From: Actinomadura syzygii
GTDB lineage: Bacteria; Actinomycetota; Actinomycetes; Streptosporangiales; Streptosporangiaceae
Direction: 5' to 3'
Length of the DNA stretch: 64,000 nt
Assembly: GCF_008085905.1 (NCBI RefSeq)
Contig: NZ_VSFF01000004.1
Coordinates: forward strand, 496,001 to 560,000
Below, piece by piece: positions 31,350 to 41,500 of this stretch. Each line of letters begins with the position of its first letter. Within the stretch, counting starts at the first letter, position 1. A program made the position numbers and the translations under genes. The notes under the pieces are model-generated. The model was not told the origin of the DNA, did no database searches, and saw nothing but the letters and a program-made list of their open reading frames with translations.

Positions 31350-32930
31350 CTAGCGCGTCGACGCGAGCAGCGCGCGGTCGACCTTGCCGTTCTCGGTGAG
31401 GGGCAGCTCGGCGACGACGTGGATCTCGCTCGGCACCATGTAGTCGGGCAGCGCCTCCGCGCAGAACGCGCGGACCGCCATCCGGTCCGGGTCGCCCTCG
31501 CCCGGGGCACCGACGACGAACGCGCACAGCACCGGGTCGGCGGAGCCGCCGTCCGCGACCGTCACGGCCGCGGCGCCGACGCCGGGGAACTCGGCGATCC
31601 TGCGCTCCACCTCGGTCAGCTCGACCCGGTTGCCGCGGATCTGCACCTGCGAGTCGACGCGGGCGCGGAAGTACAGCTCGCCGTCCGGGCCGCGGTGCGC
31701 GAGGTCCCCGGTGCGCAGGACGATCTGCCCCGACGCCGGGTTGAGCGGGTCGCGGACCAGCGCCCGCGCCGTCGTCTCCGGGTCGTCCCAGTAGCCGCTG
31801 AACAGGGCGGGGGCGCGCAGGTAGATCTCGCCGGGGACGCCGGGCCGCTCGATCGGCCGGCCGCGCTCGTCGGCGATCATCATCTCCGCGCCGGGGTAGG
31901 CGTGCCCGATGGACAGCAGTTCCAGGTCGTCCGGGATGGGGTCGGGGACGTCGGTGAACGAGCACGCCATCGACTCGGTCGGGCCGTAGCAGTTGATGAT
32001 CCGCGCGCCGGGCGCGAGCGACCGCAGCTGGCGCAGCTCGTGCATCGGGAACTGCTCGCCGGAGAACAGGACGCCGCGCAGGCCGAGCGTCGCCAGCTCG
32101 TCCGGCTCGTTCCGCAGCAGCGGCCGCCAGATGGACGGGACGCCGTGCACGTGCGTGGCGCCCGCGTCCCGCAGGAACCCGACGAAGCGGCGCGGCCAGC
32201 GCAGCCGCTCGCGCGGGATCGGCAGCAGGGTCGCGCCGCTGCCGAGCGTGATGCCGATGTCGAACAGCGCGAAGTCGAACTGGAGCGGCGACGCGGTCGC
32301 GACCCGGTCCCCCGGGCGGAGGATGCCGAGCCCGTGCACCGCGCGGAAGAAGGCCGTGCTGGCGCGGTGGCTCATCACGACGCCCTTCGGGCGGCCCGTC
32401 GTCCCGGAGGTGAAGATGATGTAGGCCGGGTCGGTGCCGACGACCTCGCGCCGCCGCCGCGCCCGCGGCTCCGGCGCGCGCTCGACCCGCAGCCCGGCCG
32501 GGCCGAACCGCGCGGTGCCGACGCCGGGCGGGACGCCGTCCCGGCCGCCGTCCTCGTGCTGCAGGTACAGGGCGGGACGCGCCGAGTCGATGATCGCGAG
32601 CAGCCGCTTGGCGGGCGTCTCCGGGCTCACCGGGATGAACGGCAGCCCGAGCGCGCAGCACGCCAGGTAGACGGCGATCGCCGTCGACGAGGTGTGCGAC
32701 TCCAGGATCACCCGGTCGCCGACGTCGAGGCCGAGCGCGCCGAGCGCGTCCGCGTACTCGTCGACCCGTTCGCGCAGCTCGCCGTAGGTGACGACGGTCA
32801 GCTCGCCGCCGGGGCCGGGCTCCACGACCGCCGGCGCGCCGGGGGCGTCGCCGGCGGTCTGGAGCATGAAGCCGTGCAGGTTGTCGACCGAGTCCCGCAC
32901 GCGCGCGGGCAGCATGGTGCTGGGGCTCAT
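31350..32930 (-). CDS. Adenylating enzyme 1, probable beta-amino acid:ACP ligase (VinN-like role)
   Basis: The 526-residue stand-alone adenylation enzyme has the AMP-binding loop [14 protein letters not shown] at about 169-182, FDFALFDIG near 217 (first Asp at the amino-group-binding position of amino acid adenylation domains), YGPTES near 313, TGDLAHR near 408, and the C-terminal NGKVDRA lysine motif near 514. It should activate a beta-amino acid as acyl-AMP and load it on the partner ACP. The free ACP gene directly upstream ends one base before its ATG (TGA, G, ATG), which indicates translational coupling and a matched pair like VinN-VinL. Assigning it, rather than the enzyme at 35384, to the first loading step rests on this pairing and is inference. 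Confidence 0.88.
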   Translation of the reverse strand: MSPSTMLPARVRDSVDNLHGFMLQTAGDAPGAPAVVEPGPGGELTVVTYGELRERVDEYADALGALGLDVGDRVILESHTSSTAIAVYLACCALGLPFIPVSPETPAKRLLAIIDSARPALYLQHEDGGRDGVPPGVGTARFGPAGLRVERAPEPRARRRREVVGTDPAYIIFTSGTTGRPKGVVMSHRASTAFFRAVHGLGILRPGDRVATASPLQFDFALFDIGITLGSGATLLPIPRERLRWPRRFVGFLRDAGATHVHGVPSIWRPLLRNEPDELATLGLRGVLFSGEQFPMHELRQLRSLAPGARIINCYGPTESMACSFTDVPDPIPDDLELLSIGHAYPGAEMMIADERGRPIERPGVPGEIYLRAPALFSGYWDDPETTARALVRDPLNPASGQIVLRTGDLAHRGPDGELYFRARVDSQVQIRGNRVELTEVERRIAEFPGVGAAAVTVADGGSADPVLCAFVVGAPGEGDPDRMAVRAFCAEALPDYMVPSEIHVVAELPLTENGKVDRALLASTR

Positions 32931-32931
32931 C

Positions 32932-33180
32932 TCAGGACGCCTTCTCGATCATCTTGGAAAGGGTCGTCCAGAGGACGCCGGGGGTGGCGAAGTTCGCCAT
33001 GTCGAGCGCGTCGTCGACGAACCGCACCGAATAGGCCCGCTCCAACGAGGCGAGCAATTCGACGGCGCCCATCGAATCGAGTCCGAAGTCCCGCAGACTG
33101 AGGTCCTCGCCGACCTTTTCCTCCTCTTCGAGGAACGGCAGCCTGCCGCGCAGAATCTCCTCGAAGCGCGAATCCCACAT
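32932..33180 (-). CDS. Free acyl carrier protein (VinL-like)
   Basis: The 82-residue carrier protein has the phosphopantetheine site [11 protein letters not shown] with Ser36 (codon 33073-33075), an acidic N-terminal half and the usual four-helix length. It should carry the beta-amino acid loaded by adenylating enzyme 1, then the capped dipeptidyl form, before transfer to the PKS-B loading ACP. The ATG at 33180 has AGGAG six bases upstream. It sits between the NmrA-like gene and adenylating enzyme 1 and is almost fused to the latter at the nucleotide level. It is unlikely to be the housekeeping fatty-acid ACP, given this context. Confidence 0.92.
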   Translation of the reverse strand: MWDSRFEEILRGRLPFLEEEEKVGEDLSLRDFGLDSMGAVELLASLERAYSVRFVDDALDMANFATPGVLWTTLSKMIEKAS

Positions 33181-33218
33181 GATGGCTCCTGAGCGTGTCG
33201 TGATCGGGCGGCGGCCGA

Positions 33219-34079
33219 TCAGGATTTCCAGGCCGCGGCCGTCTCCTCGGCGAATTCGGTGAAGGAGCGCGGCGGGTGGCCGAGCAGCTTCGTCGCGCGG
33301 ACGATGTCGTCCTCGGCGGCGACGTGGCCGTGGTGGTCGTAGTGCTCGTACATCAGCCAGATGTCGCGGGCGATGTGCGACGGCATCATCTGGTTGAGGA
33401 TCTGCCAGCACGAGTCCAGGTCGTCGCCCACGTAGGCGACCTCGCTGTCGAGCACGCGCTTCCAGGTGTCGGCGGCGAACCGCCCGGTCACGGGCTCGGG
33501 GCCGGTGACGGTGTAGGTCTCGCCGAAGTGGCCGGGCGTTGTGAAGACGATCGCCGCCGCCTCCGCGACGTCGCGCACGTCCACCCGGGACACGCCGATC
33601 TCGCCGAACGGGATGCCGTAGATCCCCATGTCGAGCATGGGCTTGGCGCCGATGTCGTTCTGCATCAGCTCGCCCCGGCGGATGATCGTGTACGGGACGC
33701 CCGAGTTCTTGACGGCCTGCTCGATCGTGGCCTTGCCGGCACAGTACGGCGCGGTGACCATCGTCTCCACGTCCTGCGCGGAGAGGTAGACGAGGTGCTG
33801 GACGTCGGCGCGCTTCGCGGCGTCGACGGCGAGGAGCCCCTGGTACAGCTCGTCCGCGCCGACGGGCAGGTTGAGGAAGACGGCGTCGGCCGCGGCGAAC
33901 TCGGTGCGGACCAGTTCGAAGTCGAGCAGGTCGCCGACGACGCCGCGCACCCCGTCGGGCAGCGCCTCGGCGTTCTCGGCGCTGCGGGTGAGCACCGAGA
34001 CCTCGGCTCCGCGCGACCTCAGCTCGGCGATCAGGGCGGTGCCGACGACGCCCGTCCCGGCGGTGACGAATACCTTCAT
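33219..34079 (-). CDS. NmrA-like NAD(P)-binding protein (atypical short-chain dehydrogenase)
   Basis: The 286-residue protein opens with a Rossmann fold ([20 protein letters not shown], motif GTGVVG) and has the NmrA/ergot-type layout: DAVFLNLP near 70, LVYLSAQDV near 101, [13 protein letters not shown] near 133, and an Asp/His-rich C-terminal half. No YxxxK catalytic pair of a classical SDR is obvious, so both a redox enzyme and an NAD(P)-sensing protein are possible. The ATG at 34079 follows GGAGG by eight bases; an earlier ATG at 34163 has no site and would run back towards box B. As first gene of the leftward seven-gene run behind box B it should be made together with the starter-loading enzymes. 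No step in the predicted pathway clearly needs it. Confidence 0.82.
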   Translation of the reverse strand: MKVFVTAGTGVVGTALIAELRSRGAEVSVLTRSAENAEALPDGVRGVVGDLLDFELVRTEFAAADAVFLNLPVGADELYQGLLAVDAAKRADVQHLVYLSAQDVETMVTAPYCAGKATIEQAVKNSGVPYTIIRRGELMQNDIGAKPMLDMGIYGIPFGEIGVSRVDVRDVAEAAAIVFTTPGHFGETYTVTGPEPVTGRFAADTWKRVLDSEVAYVGDDLDSCWQILNQMMPSHIARDIWLMYEHYDHHGHVAAEDDIVRATKLLGHPPRSFTEFAEETAAAWKS

Positions 34080-34201
34080 CGAAATTCCTCCACTGGCGGC
34101 ACCGTCGGCTGGAATGGAGTGGTCGACCGCGTCTCGGGAATCGCGGGAACCGACGGTTTTCACGCCTCTTTCCGCTGGACGCTATCGGCGCCGCCAACAC
34201 C

Positions 34202-34224
34202 CCCCAACCCTTATGCACCCCTAG
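34202..34224 (-). promoter_or_regulatory. TAGGGG-type direct-repeat box B (candidate operator, leftward run)
   Basis: Read on the minus strand this has CTAGGGG, then ATAAGGG ten bases on, then TTGGGG; 19 of 23 positions equal box A at 4641. It points towards the NmrA-like gene, whose ATG is 122 bases away. Its end is part of a ten-base palindrome, CCCCTAGGGG (34218-34227). The 262-base divergent gap 34080-34341 holds boxes B and C; no gene was seen in it. Confidence 0.55.
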
Positions 34225-34244
34225 GGGCCGGACCCGCCGATCCG

Positions 34245-34269
34245 TTAGGGGCGGCTAGGGGTACAGGGG
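34245..34269 (+). promoter_or_regulatory. TAGGGG-type direct-repeat box C (candidate operator, rightward run)
   Basis: TTAGGGG (34245) and CTAGGGG (34255) lie exactly ten bases apart, as in box A, followed by ACAGGGG at 34263. The box ends 72 bases before the free acyltransferase ATG, a spacing close to that of box A to its gene. Confidence 0.5.
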
Positions 34270-34341
34270 CCGCCGGCGGCGCGGCCAAACTCGGGAATCA
34301 ATGGATCGGCGGCAGCCGCGACGCGAGGGGGAAAGAACGAC

Positions 34342-35310
34342 ATGGACACCGGCCCCCGGGCGGAAGCCGCGCTCGTCTTTCCCGCCATCAGCCCGTCGAG
34401 TTTCGGCGACGTCGGCAAATTCATGCTGATGCACCCGGCCGCGCGGCGGCTCGTCGCGGAGGCCGACGACGCGCTCGGCTACTCCCTCGTCGACCGGTTC
34501 CGGGCGAGCGACGGCGAGTACACCGAGCCCGCCCGGGTCGCGTTCCTCGTGAACTGCCTGGCGATGGCCGGGTGGGCGGAGACGGCCCTGGACGCGGACC
34601 CGGTGGCGTGCGCGGGGCCGAGCTTCGGCGGGACGCCCGCGGCCGTCCACTCCGGCGCGCTCGGCTTCGCCGACGCGGTGCGCCTCACCGCCGCCGCGGG
34701 CCGCCACATCGAGGAGTACTTCCAGCGCGAGCACCGCGGGATCGTCACCCAGTCGTTCGCCCGGACCCCGCCGGAGGCGCTGGCCGAGGTGCTGAGCGAC
34801 CTCGACGAGCGGGGCGCCTGGTACGACGTCTCCTGCTACGTCGACCACGACTTCTACATGCTGTCCGTGCACGAGGACAGGCTCGACTGGCTGACCGAGC
34901 GGCTGCGCCGCGTCGGCGGCCTTCCGCTCGCCGTGATGCGTCCGCCCATGCATTCCAGCGCCTTCGGGTCGCTGCGCGACTCCCTGGAACGCGAGGTGTT
35001 CGCGGGCGTCGAGTTCCGCGATCCGTCCCTTCCCGTGGTCTCCGACCACGACGGGAGGCCGCTGCTGTCCGGCGCGGAGCTGCGCACGCTCCTGCTGGAC
35101 GCGGCGGTCCGCCCGGTCCGCTGGCCGGGCGTCATGGAGGCCCTCAGGGGCCTCGGCGTCGGACGCCTCTACGTGTGCGGGCCGGACAACCTGTGGGGGC
35201 GCGTGCGGTGCGCGACCGACCGGTTCGACGTCGTCTCGCTGCGTCCCGAGCTGGCGATGCGTCCGCGCACCCGGCGCACCCCGGCGCGCGCCTCCCGGGC
35301 GGGCCGCTAG
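34342..35310 (+). CDS. Free acyltransferase (VinK-like, moves the starter to PKS-B)
   Basis: The 322-residue FabD-fold protein stands alone. The nucleophile elbow reads AGPSFGGTPAAVHSG with Ser94 (codon 34621-34623), a GPSFGG form of GHSxGE. The second catalytic region reads MHSSAF with His204 (codon 34951-34953), matching HAFH-type positions. In vicenistatin biosynthesis VinK is a free AT that moves a capped beta-aminoacyl group from the free ACP VinL to the PKS loading ACP. All partners for this are present here: free ACP, two adenylating enzymes and an AT-less loading ACP in PKS-B. The altered motif argues against a housekeeping malonyl transferase. It could also charge the PKS-A loading ACP, whose own AT is broken; that is speculation. 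First gene of the rightward run behind box C. Confidence 0.87.
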   Translation: MDTGPRAEAALVFPAISPSSFGDVGKFMLMHPAARRLVAEADDALGYSLVDRFRASDGEYTEPARVAFLVNCLAMAGWAETALDADPVACAGPSFGGTPAAVHSGALGFADAVRLTAAAGRHIEEYFQREHRGIVTQSFARTPPEALAEVLSDLDERGAWYDVSCYVDHDFYMLSVHEDRLDWLTERLRRVGGLPLAVMRPPMHSSAFGSLRDSLEREVFAGVEFRDPSLPVVSDHDGRPLLSGAELRTLLLDAAVRPVRWPGVMEALRGLGVGRLYVCGPDNLWGRVRCATDRFDVVSLRPELAMRPRTRRTPARASRAGR

Positions 35311-35383
35311 GACGGCGGACGGCGCGGCGGGGCCGGGCGGCGGCGTTCCTTCCGAATCGACCCTCTTCCGGGAAGACACCACG

Positions 35384-36943
35384 ATGAACGAGATCCCCAA
35401 GCACGCGCTGCACGGCCGCTTCCTGCGCGGCCTCGCCCTGTCGCCTTCGCGCCCCGCGTTACACGTCGACACCGGTTCCACGACCACGGCGTCCATGACA
35501 TACGAGGCGCTGCACGAGCGGGCGCTGGCGTGGGCGGGCGCGCTGCTCGCCGGGCCGGGCGGGCCGCCGTCCGCGGTCGCCGTGCTGGCGGAGAAGGGCC
35601 CGGTCGCGTACGGGGGGCTGCTCGCGGCGCTGTACACGGGCGCGACCGTCGTCCCGCTGAGCCCCGACTTCCCCGCCGCCCGGACGCGGCGGATGCTGGC
35701 GGACGCGAACGTCTCCGCGGCCGTCGCCGACGCCGCCGGGATCGCCGCCCTGGAGGCCGCCGAACTGGAGCTGCCGGTCCTGACGGACGGCGACGACGCC
35801 GGTCGGCCGCCGGTCATCCCGTCCGCACGCGCCGCCCTGGACGCGCCGCGCCCCGTCCGCCCGGAGGACGTCGCCTACCTGCTGTTCACGTCCGGCTCGA
35901 CGGGACGGCCGAAGGGCGTCAAGATCACGCACGCCGCCACGCACCACTACTTCACGCTGCTGGACAAGCGGTACGACTTCGGCCCGGACGACGTCTTCTC
36001 CCAGACGTTCGGCCTCAACTTCGACTGCGCGATGTTCGACCTGTTCTGCGCGTGGGGCGCGGGGGCGAGCGTGCGGACCGTCCCGGTGCGGGCGTACACG
36101 GACCTGCCGTCGTTCCTGTCCGAGCGGGCGATGACGGTGTGGTTCTCGACGCCGTCCGCGATCGCTCTCGTCCGGCGGATGGGCGGGCTCGCGCCGGGCG
36201 CGATGCCGTCGCTGCGCTGGAGTTTCTTCGCCGGTGAGGCGCTGCGCCAGGCGGACGCCGCCGAATGGCAGGACGCGGCGCCCGCGTCCGCCGTGGAGAA
36301 CCTGTACGGGCCGACCGAGCTGACCGTCACCGTGTCCGGGCACCGCTGGTCGCCGGAGACGTCGCCCGCGCTGTGCGTGAACGGGCACGTCCCGATCGGG
36401 ACGGTCCACGAAGGCCACGACCACCTCCTCCTCGACCCGGACGACGGCGCGACGGACAGCGCCGAGGGCGAGCTGTGCATCGCGGGACCGCAGATGACGC
36501 CCGGTTACCTCGACCCCCGCGACGACGAGGGACGCTTCCTCGTCCACGCCGGGCGCCGCTGGTACCGGACCGGCGACCGGGTCCGCCGTCTCGACGGCGG
36601 CGAGCTCGCCTACCTCGGCCGCCTGGACGCCCAGGTGCAGATCCAGGGGTGGCGGGTGGAGCTGGCGGAGATCGACGACGCCGTCCGCGACTGCCCCGGC
36701 GTCGAGGACGCGGTGACCGTGACCCGCCCGGCGGGCGCCGGGGGCCTGGAGCTCGTCGTCTTCTACACCGGCACGCCCGTCTCCCCCGCCGTCCTCGCGG
36801 GACGGCTCCGGCAGGTGCTCCCCGAGGGGATGCTGCCGCGGGCGTTCCGGCACCTGGAGTCCTTTCCCCTCAATCCCAACCGGAAGATCGACAGAGCCGG
36901 CCTCGCCGCGACCGCGGCGGCCGGACCAGCGGCGCGCGGTTAA
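35384..36943 (+). CDS. Adenylating enzyme 2, probable capping amino acid ligase (VinM-like role)
   Basis: The 519-residue stand-alone adenylation enzyme has YLLFTSGSTGRPKG at about 165-178, LNFDCAMFDLF near 213, YGPTEL near 307, YRTGDRV near 394, and the C-terminal NPNRKIDR lysine motif near 498. It is clearly different from the enzyme at 31350. In vicenistatin-type pathways the second enzyme (VinM) adds an alpha-amino acid to the amino group of the ACP-bound beta-amino acid, protecting it while the chain grows. The position after the VinK-like gene suits that role. The amino acid used cannot be read reliably by eye. The ATG at 35384 follows GGGAAG; the 73-base gap before it shows no clear promoter or terminator. 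Confidence 0.87.
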   Translation: MNEIPKHALHGRFLRGLALSPSRPALHVDTGSTTTASMTYEALHERALAWAGALLAGPGGPPSAVAVLAEKGPVAYGGLLAALYTGATVVPLSPDFPAARTRRMLADANVSAAVADAAGIAALEAAELELPVLTDGDDAGRPPVIPSARAALDAPRPVRPEDVAYLLFTSGSTGRPKGVKITHAATHHYFTLLDKRYDFGPDDVFSQTFGLNFDCAMFDLFCAWGAGASVRTVPVRAYTDLPSFLSERAMTVWFSTPSAIALVRRMGGLAPGAMPSLRWSFFAGEALRQADAAEWQDAAPASAVENLYGPTELTVTVSGHRWSPETSPALCVNGHVPIGTVHEGHDHLLLDPDDGATDSAEGELCIAGPQMTPGYLDPRDDEGRFLVHAGRRWYRTGDRVRRLDGGELAYLGRLDAQVQIQGWRVELAEIDDAVRDCPGVEDAVTVTRPAGAGGLELVVFYTGTPVSPAVLAGRLRQVLPEGMLPRAFRHLESFPLNPNRKIDRAGLAATAAAGPAARG

Positions 36944-36965
36944 AGCGGCCGTCTTACGGAGGATC

Positions 36966-38552
36966 ATGTCCACCTCAGCATCACCGCAGCGCGCCGGCCG
37001 GAGGGAGTGGGCGGGACTCGCCGTCCTGGTCCTCGCGAACCTGCTCGTCGCTATGGACGTCTCGGTGCTGTACCTCGCCGTCCCGTTCATCACCGCCGAC
37101 CTGGAGCCGAGCGGCGCGCAGCAGCTCTGGATCCTCGACGTCTACGGGTTCCTGCTGGCCGGTCTGCTCATCACGATGGGCGTCCTCGGCGACCGGTTCG
37201 GGCGCCGCCGCATGCTCCTGCTCGGCGCGGCGCTGTTCGGCGCGGCGTCGGTCGCGGCGGCGTACTCCTCCAGCGCGGAGGCGCTGATCGGGGCGCGGGC
37301 CGCGCTGGGCGTGGCGGGCGCGGTGCTCGCGCCGTCGACGCTCGCGCTGATCCGCAGCATGTTCCGGGACGGCGACCAGCGCCGCACCGCGATCGCGATC
37401 TGGACTGCCGGGTTCTCCGGCGGCGCGGCGCTCGGCCCGCTGGTGTCCGGGGTCCTGCTGGACCATTTCTGGTGGGGTTCGGTGTTCCTGCTGAACGTCC
37501 CGCCGATGGTCCTGCTGCTGATCCTGGCGCCGCTGCTGATCCCCGAGTACCGCGACCCGCGTCCGGGACGGTTCGACCTGGTAGGCGCGGTGCTGTCGCT
37601 CGCCGCCGTGCTGCCCGCCGTCTACGGGATCAAGGAGCTGGCGCAGGACGGGGTGAGCGCCGTCCCGGTCGCGGCGGTCGTCGCGGGGCTGGTGCTCGGC
37701 GCGCTGTTCGTCGTGTGGCAGCGGACCCGGCGCGACCCGATGATCGACCTCGCGCTGTTCCGGGTGCGGACGTTCGCGGTGCCGATGGCGGTGAACCTGG
37801 TGGCGTTCTTCGCGCTCGTCGGGTTCGCGCTGTACTCGACGCAGTGGCTGCAACTCGTCCGGGGGATGGGGCCGATGGAGGCGGCGTTGTGGTCGCTGCC
37901 CGCCCCGGCGGCGGTCGCGGTGGCCACGACGGTGGCGAGCGGCCTCGCCAAGACGGTCCGTCCCGCCTACATCATCGGGACGGGCCTGCTGATGACGGCG
38001 GCCGGGTTCCTGGTGGTGACGCGGGTCGGGGTCCATTCGTCGCTGGCGGTGCTGGTGACCGGCGTGGTGCTGGTCGCGGCGGGCCTCGGGGTGGCGATGA
38101 CGCTGACCGCCGACATGATCCTCACCGCGGCGCCGCCGGAGCGGGCGGGCGCGGCGTCGGCGCTGTCGGAGACCGGGAACCAGCTCGGCGGCGCGCTCGG
38201 CGTCGCGATCATGGGCAGCATCGGCGCGGCGATCTACCGGGACCGGATGGGCGACGCCGTCCCGGCCGGGCTGCCACCGCACGCGGTCGAGGCCGCGGAG
38301 AAGACGCTCGGCGGCGCCGCCGAGGTCGCCAAGGGCCTGCCGGGCGACGCGCGTTCCGGGCTGCTCGAGGCGGCGCGGGACGCCTTCGTCCATGGCCTGA
38401 ACGTCAACGCGGGCATCGCCGCGGGCGTGGTCGCGGTCATCGCGGTCGTCGGGACGGTGCTGCTGCGGGGCCACGGCGCGAAGCAGACCGGCCCCGAGGA
38501 GGGCCCGGAGGCCGCCGTCGAGAAGACTCCCGAGCCCGCCGGGGGACGCTGA
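36966..38552 (+). CDS. MFS drug exporter, DHA2 (14-helix) family
   Basis: The 528-residue membrane protein has many hydrophobic segments, consistent with the 14 helices of the DHA2/EmrB-QacA family. It carries motif A, GVLGDRFGRRRML, near residue 77 and motif C, GFSGGAALGPLVSGVLL, near 150. It should export the product or a related toxic compound by proton antiport and so give self-resistance. The last 25 residues are a Glu/Pro/Gly-rich cytoplasmic tail. The ATG at 36966 has GGAGG only three to four bases upstream, slightly close. It is the last gene of the rightward run, 22 bases after adenylating enzyme 2, and ends in a strong hairpin. Confidence 0.93.
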   Translation: MSTSASPQRAGRREWAGLAVLVLANLLVAMDVSVLYLAVPFITADLEPSGAQQLWILDVYGFLLAGLLITMGVLGDRFGRRRMLLLGAALFGAASVAAAYSSSAEALIGARAALGVAGAVLAPSTLALIRSMFRDGDQRRTAIAIWTAGFSGGAALGPLVSGVLLDHFWWGSVFLLNVPPMVLLLILAPLLIPEYRDPRPGRFDLVGAVLSLAAVLPAVYGIKELAQDGVSAVPVAAVVAGLVLGALFVVWQRTRRDPMIDLALFRVRTFAVPMAVNLVAFFALVGFALYSTQWLQLVRGMGPMEAALWSLPAPAAVAVATTVASGLAKTVRPAYIIGTGLLMTAAGFLVVTRVGVHSSLAVLVTGVVLVAAGLGVAMTLTADMILTAAPPERAGAASALSETGNQLGGALGVAIMGSIGAAIYRDRMGDAVPAGLPPHAVEAAEKTLGGAAEVAKGLPGDARSGLLEAARDAFVHGLNVNAGIAAGVVAVIAVVGTVLLRGHGAKQTGPEEGPEAAVEKTPEPAGGR

Positions 38553-38554
38553 CC

Positions 38555-38589
38555 CTGACCGGGCCGCGTCCCCCGCGCGGCCCGGTCAG
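38555..38589. terminator. Bidirectional hairpin terminator between the MFS gene and PKS-C
   Basis: A perfect 14-base inverted repeat (38555-38568 with 38576-38589) surrounds a seven-base loop in the 33-base convergent gap. The right arm contains the PKS-C stop codon (38586-38588) and the left arm starts two bases after the MFS stop. It should stop both transcripts. Confidence 0.75.
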
Positions 38590-41500
38590 GCGGACGACTC
38601 CAGCTCGCCGTCCAGGATCTCGAACATCTCGCTCGCCGAAACCGCCGCCAGGTCGTCCGACCCGGCGGCGGTTTCGCCGTCCGGGCGGGACGCGGCGGCC
38701 CACGCGGCGGTGATCTCGCGGAGCCGGGCGGTGACGCGGGCCCGCGCGTCCGGGTCCGAAGCGGTGGAGACCGCCAGTTCCAGGGCGCGCAGGTGCTCGT
38801 CCAGGGCAGGGGCGGCGGACGGCTCGGCCGGGTCCAGTTCCGCGTCGAGCAGGGCGGCGACCGCCGCCGCGTTCGGGTGGTCGAACACCAGCGTGGACGG
38901 AAGCCTCAGCCCGGTGACGGCGTTGAGCGCGTTCCGCAGCTGGACGGCCGTGAGCGAGCTGAACCCGAGTTCGCGGAACGCGCGCTCCGGCTCGACCGCG
39001 TCCCGGTCGTCGTGCCCGAGGACGGCAGCGACCTGCGACTGCACCAGCTCCAGCAGGAACCGGTCGCGTTCCGGCCCGGCCAGCTCCGCGAGCCGCCGCG
39101 CCAGGACGGCGGCCCCGCCGTCCTGCACGGACTGCCGTGCGGGAACCTTGACCAGGCCGTGCAGCATCGCCGGGATCCCGCCCGACGCGGCGTGCGCGCG
39201 CAGCGCCGCCAGGTCGAGCCGGACGGGCAGCGGCGCCGGCGCGCCGTCCCGCAGCGCGAGGTCGAACAGGCCGAGGGCGTCGGCCGTGGTCAGCGCGGGG
39301 ATTCCGGAGCGCTCGTGGCGGCGCAGGTCGGCGTCGCCGAGGCGGCGGGCCATGCCCGCCTCCGCCCACGGGCCCCACGCGAGCGACGCGGCGGGCAGGC
39401 CGAGGCCGCGGCGGTGCACGGCGAGCGCGTCCAGGTAGGCGTTGGCCATGGCGTAGTTGCCCTGGCCGGGACCGCCGAGGACGCCGGACACGGACGAGAA
39501 CAGCACGAACGCCGTCAGCTCCATGTCGCGGGTCAGCTCGTGGAGGTTCCAGGCCGCGTCGACCTTGGGACGCAGTACCGCGTCCATGCGGTCGGGGGTG
39601 AGGGACGAGATCACGCCGTCGTCCAGGAGGCCGGCGGCGTGCACGACGCCGGTCAGCGGACGGCCGTCGAGGAGCTCGGCCACGGCATCCCGGTCGGCGA
39701 GGTCGCAGGCGGCGATCTCGGTGTCCGCGCCGAGCGCGGCGAGATCGTCGCGCAGCTCAGCCGCACCTGGCGCGTCGGGCCCGCGGCGGCTTACCAGCAG
39801 CAGCCGCCGGACGCCGTGCGCGGACACCAGGTGCCGGGCGATCAACGGGCCGATGCCGCCCGTCCCGCCGGTGATCAGGACGGTCCCGGCGGCTTCCCAG
39901 GGCGCGGGGCCCGAGCGCGGCGCGGCCGACCTCGCGAGCCGGGGCACGCGCGGCTCGCCCGCGCGCAACGCGACCTGCGGTTCGGACAGCGCGGCCGCCG
40001 CGGGCAACGCCCGCGCGGAGTCGTCGGCGCCGTCGGTGTCGAGCAGGACGAACCGTCCGGGGTTCTCCTCCTGCGCGGACCTGATCAGCCCCCACAGCGC
40101 GGCCCCGGCGAGGTCGTCCGGCTTCTCGTGCGGCGCGGCGGCGACGGCGTTCTCGGTGACCACCGCGAGCCGGGACCCGGCGAACCGCTCGTCGGCGAGC
40201 CACTCCCGCGCGAGCGCGAGCACCTCGTGCCCGGCGCGCCGCACCTCCGCCGGGCCGGCGCCGGACGGCGCGGGCGCGAAAACCACTTCGGGCACTGCGG
40301 ATCCGGCGAGTGCCGCCAGGTCCGCGACGCCCGGCAGGCCGTAGCGGTCGCCGCCGAGGACGACGCAGTCCGGGACGGCGGTGGCGGCGAGCTGCGTCCC
40401 GGTCCACTCGACGTGGAACAGCGCGTCGTTCCGGGCGTTCCCCGCCGCGTCCAGCCGTTCGGCGGACACGGGCTCCAGCGTGACGGACGCCGCCGACAGC
40501 ACGGGCCGTCCGGCCTCGTCGACGAGGTCGAGCGCGTGCGCGCCGCCTTCGGCGGGCGTGATCCGCACCCGGACGGCCTCCGCGCCTGCGGCGTGCAGCC
40601 GCACTCCGCTCCACGCGGTGGGAAGGCTGACGTGCTCGGCGTCCTCCTCCAGCAGGACGAGATGGGTCGCGGCGTCCAGCAGCGCGGGGTGGATCCCGAA
40701 TCCGCTCGCTCCGGCCGTGCCTTCGGGCAGCGCGATCTCGGCGTAGAGGTCCCGGCCGTGCCGCCAGGCCGCGCGCAGCCCTTGGAAGAGGAGGCCGTAG
40801 GCGTGGCCGCGGGCGAGGAGGCGCTTGTAGGCGTCCTCGACGTCGATGGCGGTGGCACCCCGCGGCGGCGACTGCCATGGTTCGGCGGGCGACGGCGCGC
40901 CGTCCGCGGCGAGGCGTCCGGTGGCGTTGCGCGTCCACGGCAGGTCCGAGGAGGCATCGGCGGGACGGGAGAAGACGCTCACCGGCCATCCACCGGACTC
41001 GTCCCGCTCCCCCACGACGACCTGGAGCGCGAGCCCGCTCTCCGGCGGCACCATCGGCTCGTGGACGGTCAGCTCCTCGACCAGGTCGCCGCCGACCTCG
41101 TCGGCCGCGCGGACGAGCAGGTCCACGAACGCCGCGCCCGGCAGCGGAGTCGCGCCGAGCACCTCGTGCTCGGTGAGCCACGGCCGGGCCCCGGCCGCGA
41201 GCCGTCCGGTGAGGACGACGCCGCCGGAGCCGGGCGCGGCGACCACGGCGCCGAGCAGCGGATGCCCGGCCGGTTCGAGCCCGGCCGCGCCGACGTCCCC
41301 GGCCGCTCCGGCGGCCGTGTCGGGCCAGTGGCGTTTCCGCTGGAAGGGGTAGGTGGGCAGGTCGACGGCGCGGGCGCCGCGCCCGGCGAACACCGCGTGC
41401 CAGTCGACGTCCGCGCCGTCCGCGTACAGCGCGCTGATCGCGGTGAGGAGCGCGGCTGCTTCACCTGCGTCGCGGCGGAGCACGGGCACGACGACTCGGT

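Noticed and set aside
31268..31510. N-terminal extension of PKS-B
   Set aside because: The extra 81 residues are Arg-rich and overlap the end of adenylating enzyme 1. The ATG at 31267 has a good ribosome site and leads straight into the loading ACP.
34342..35310. Free acyltransferase as housekeeping FabD
   Set aside because: The elbow is GPSFGG rather than GHSxGE, and no other fatty-acid synthase genes are beside it.
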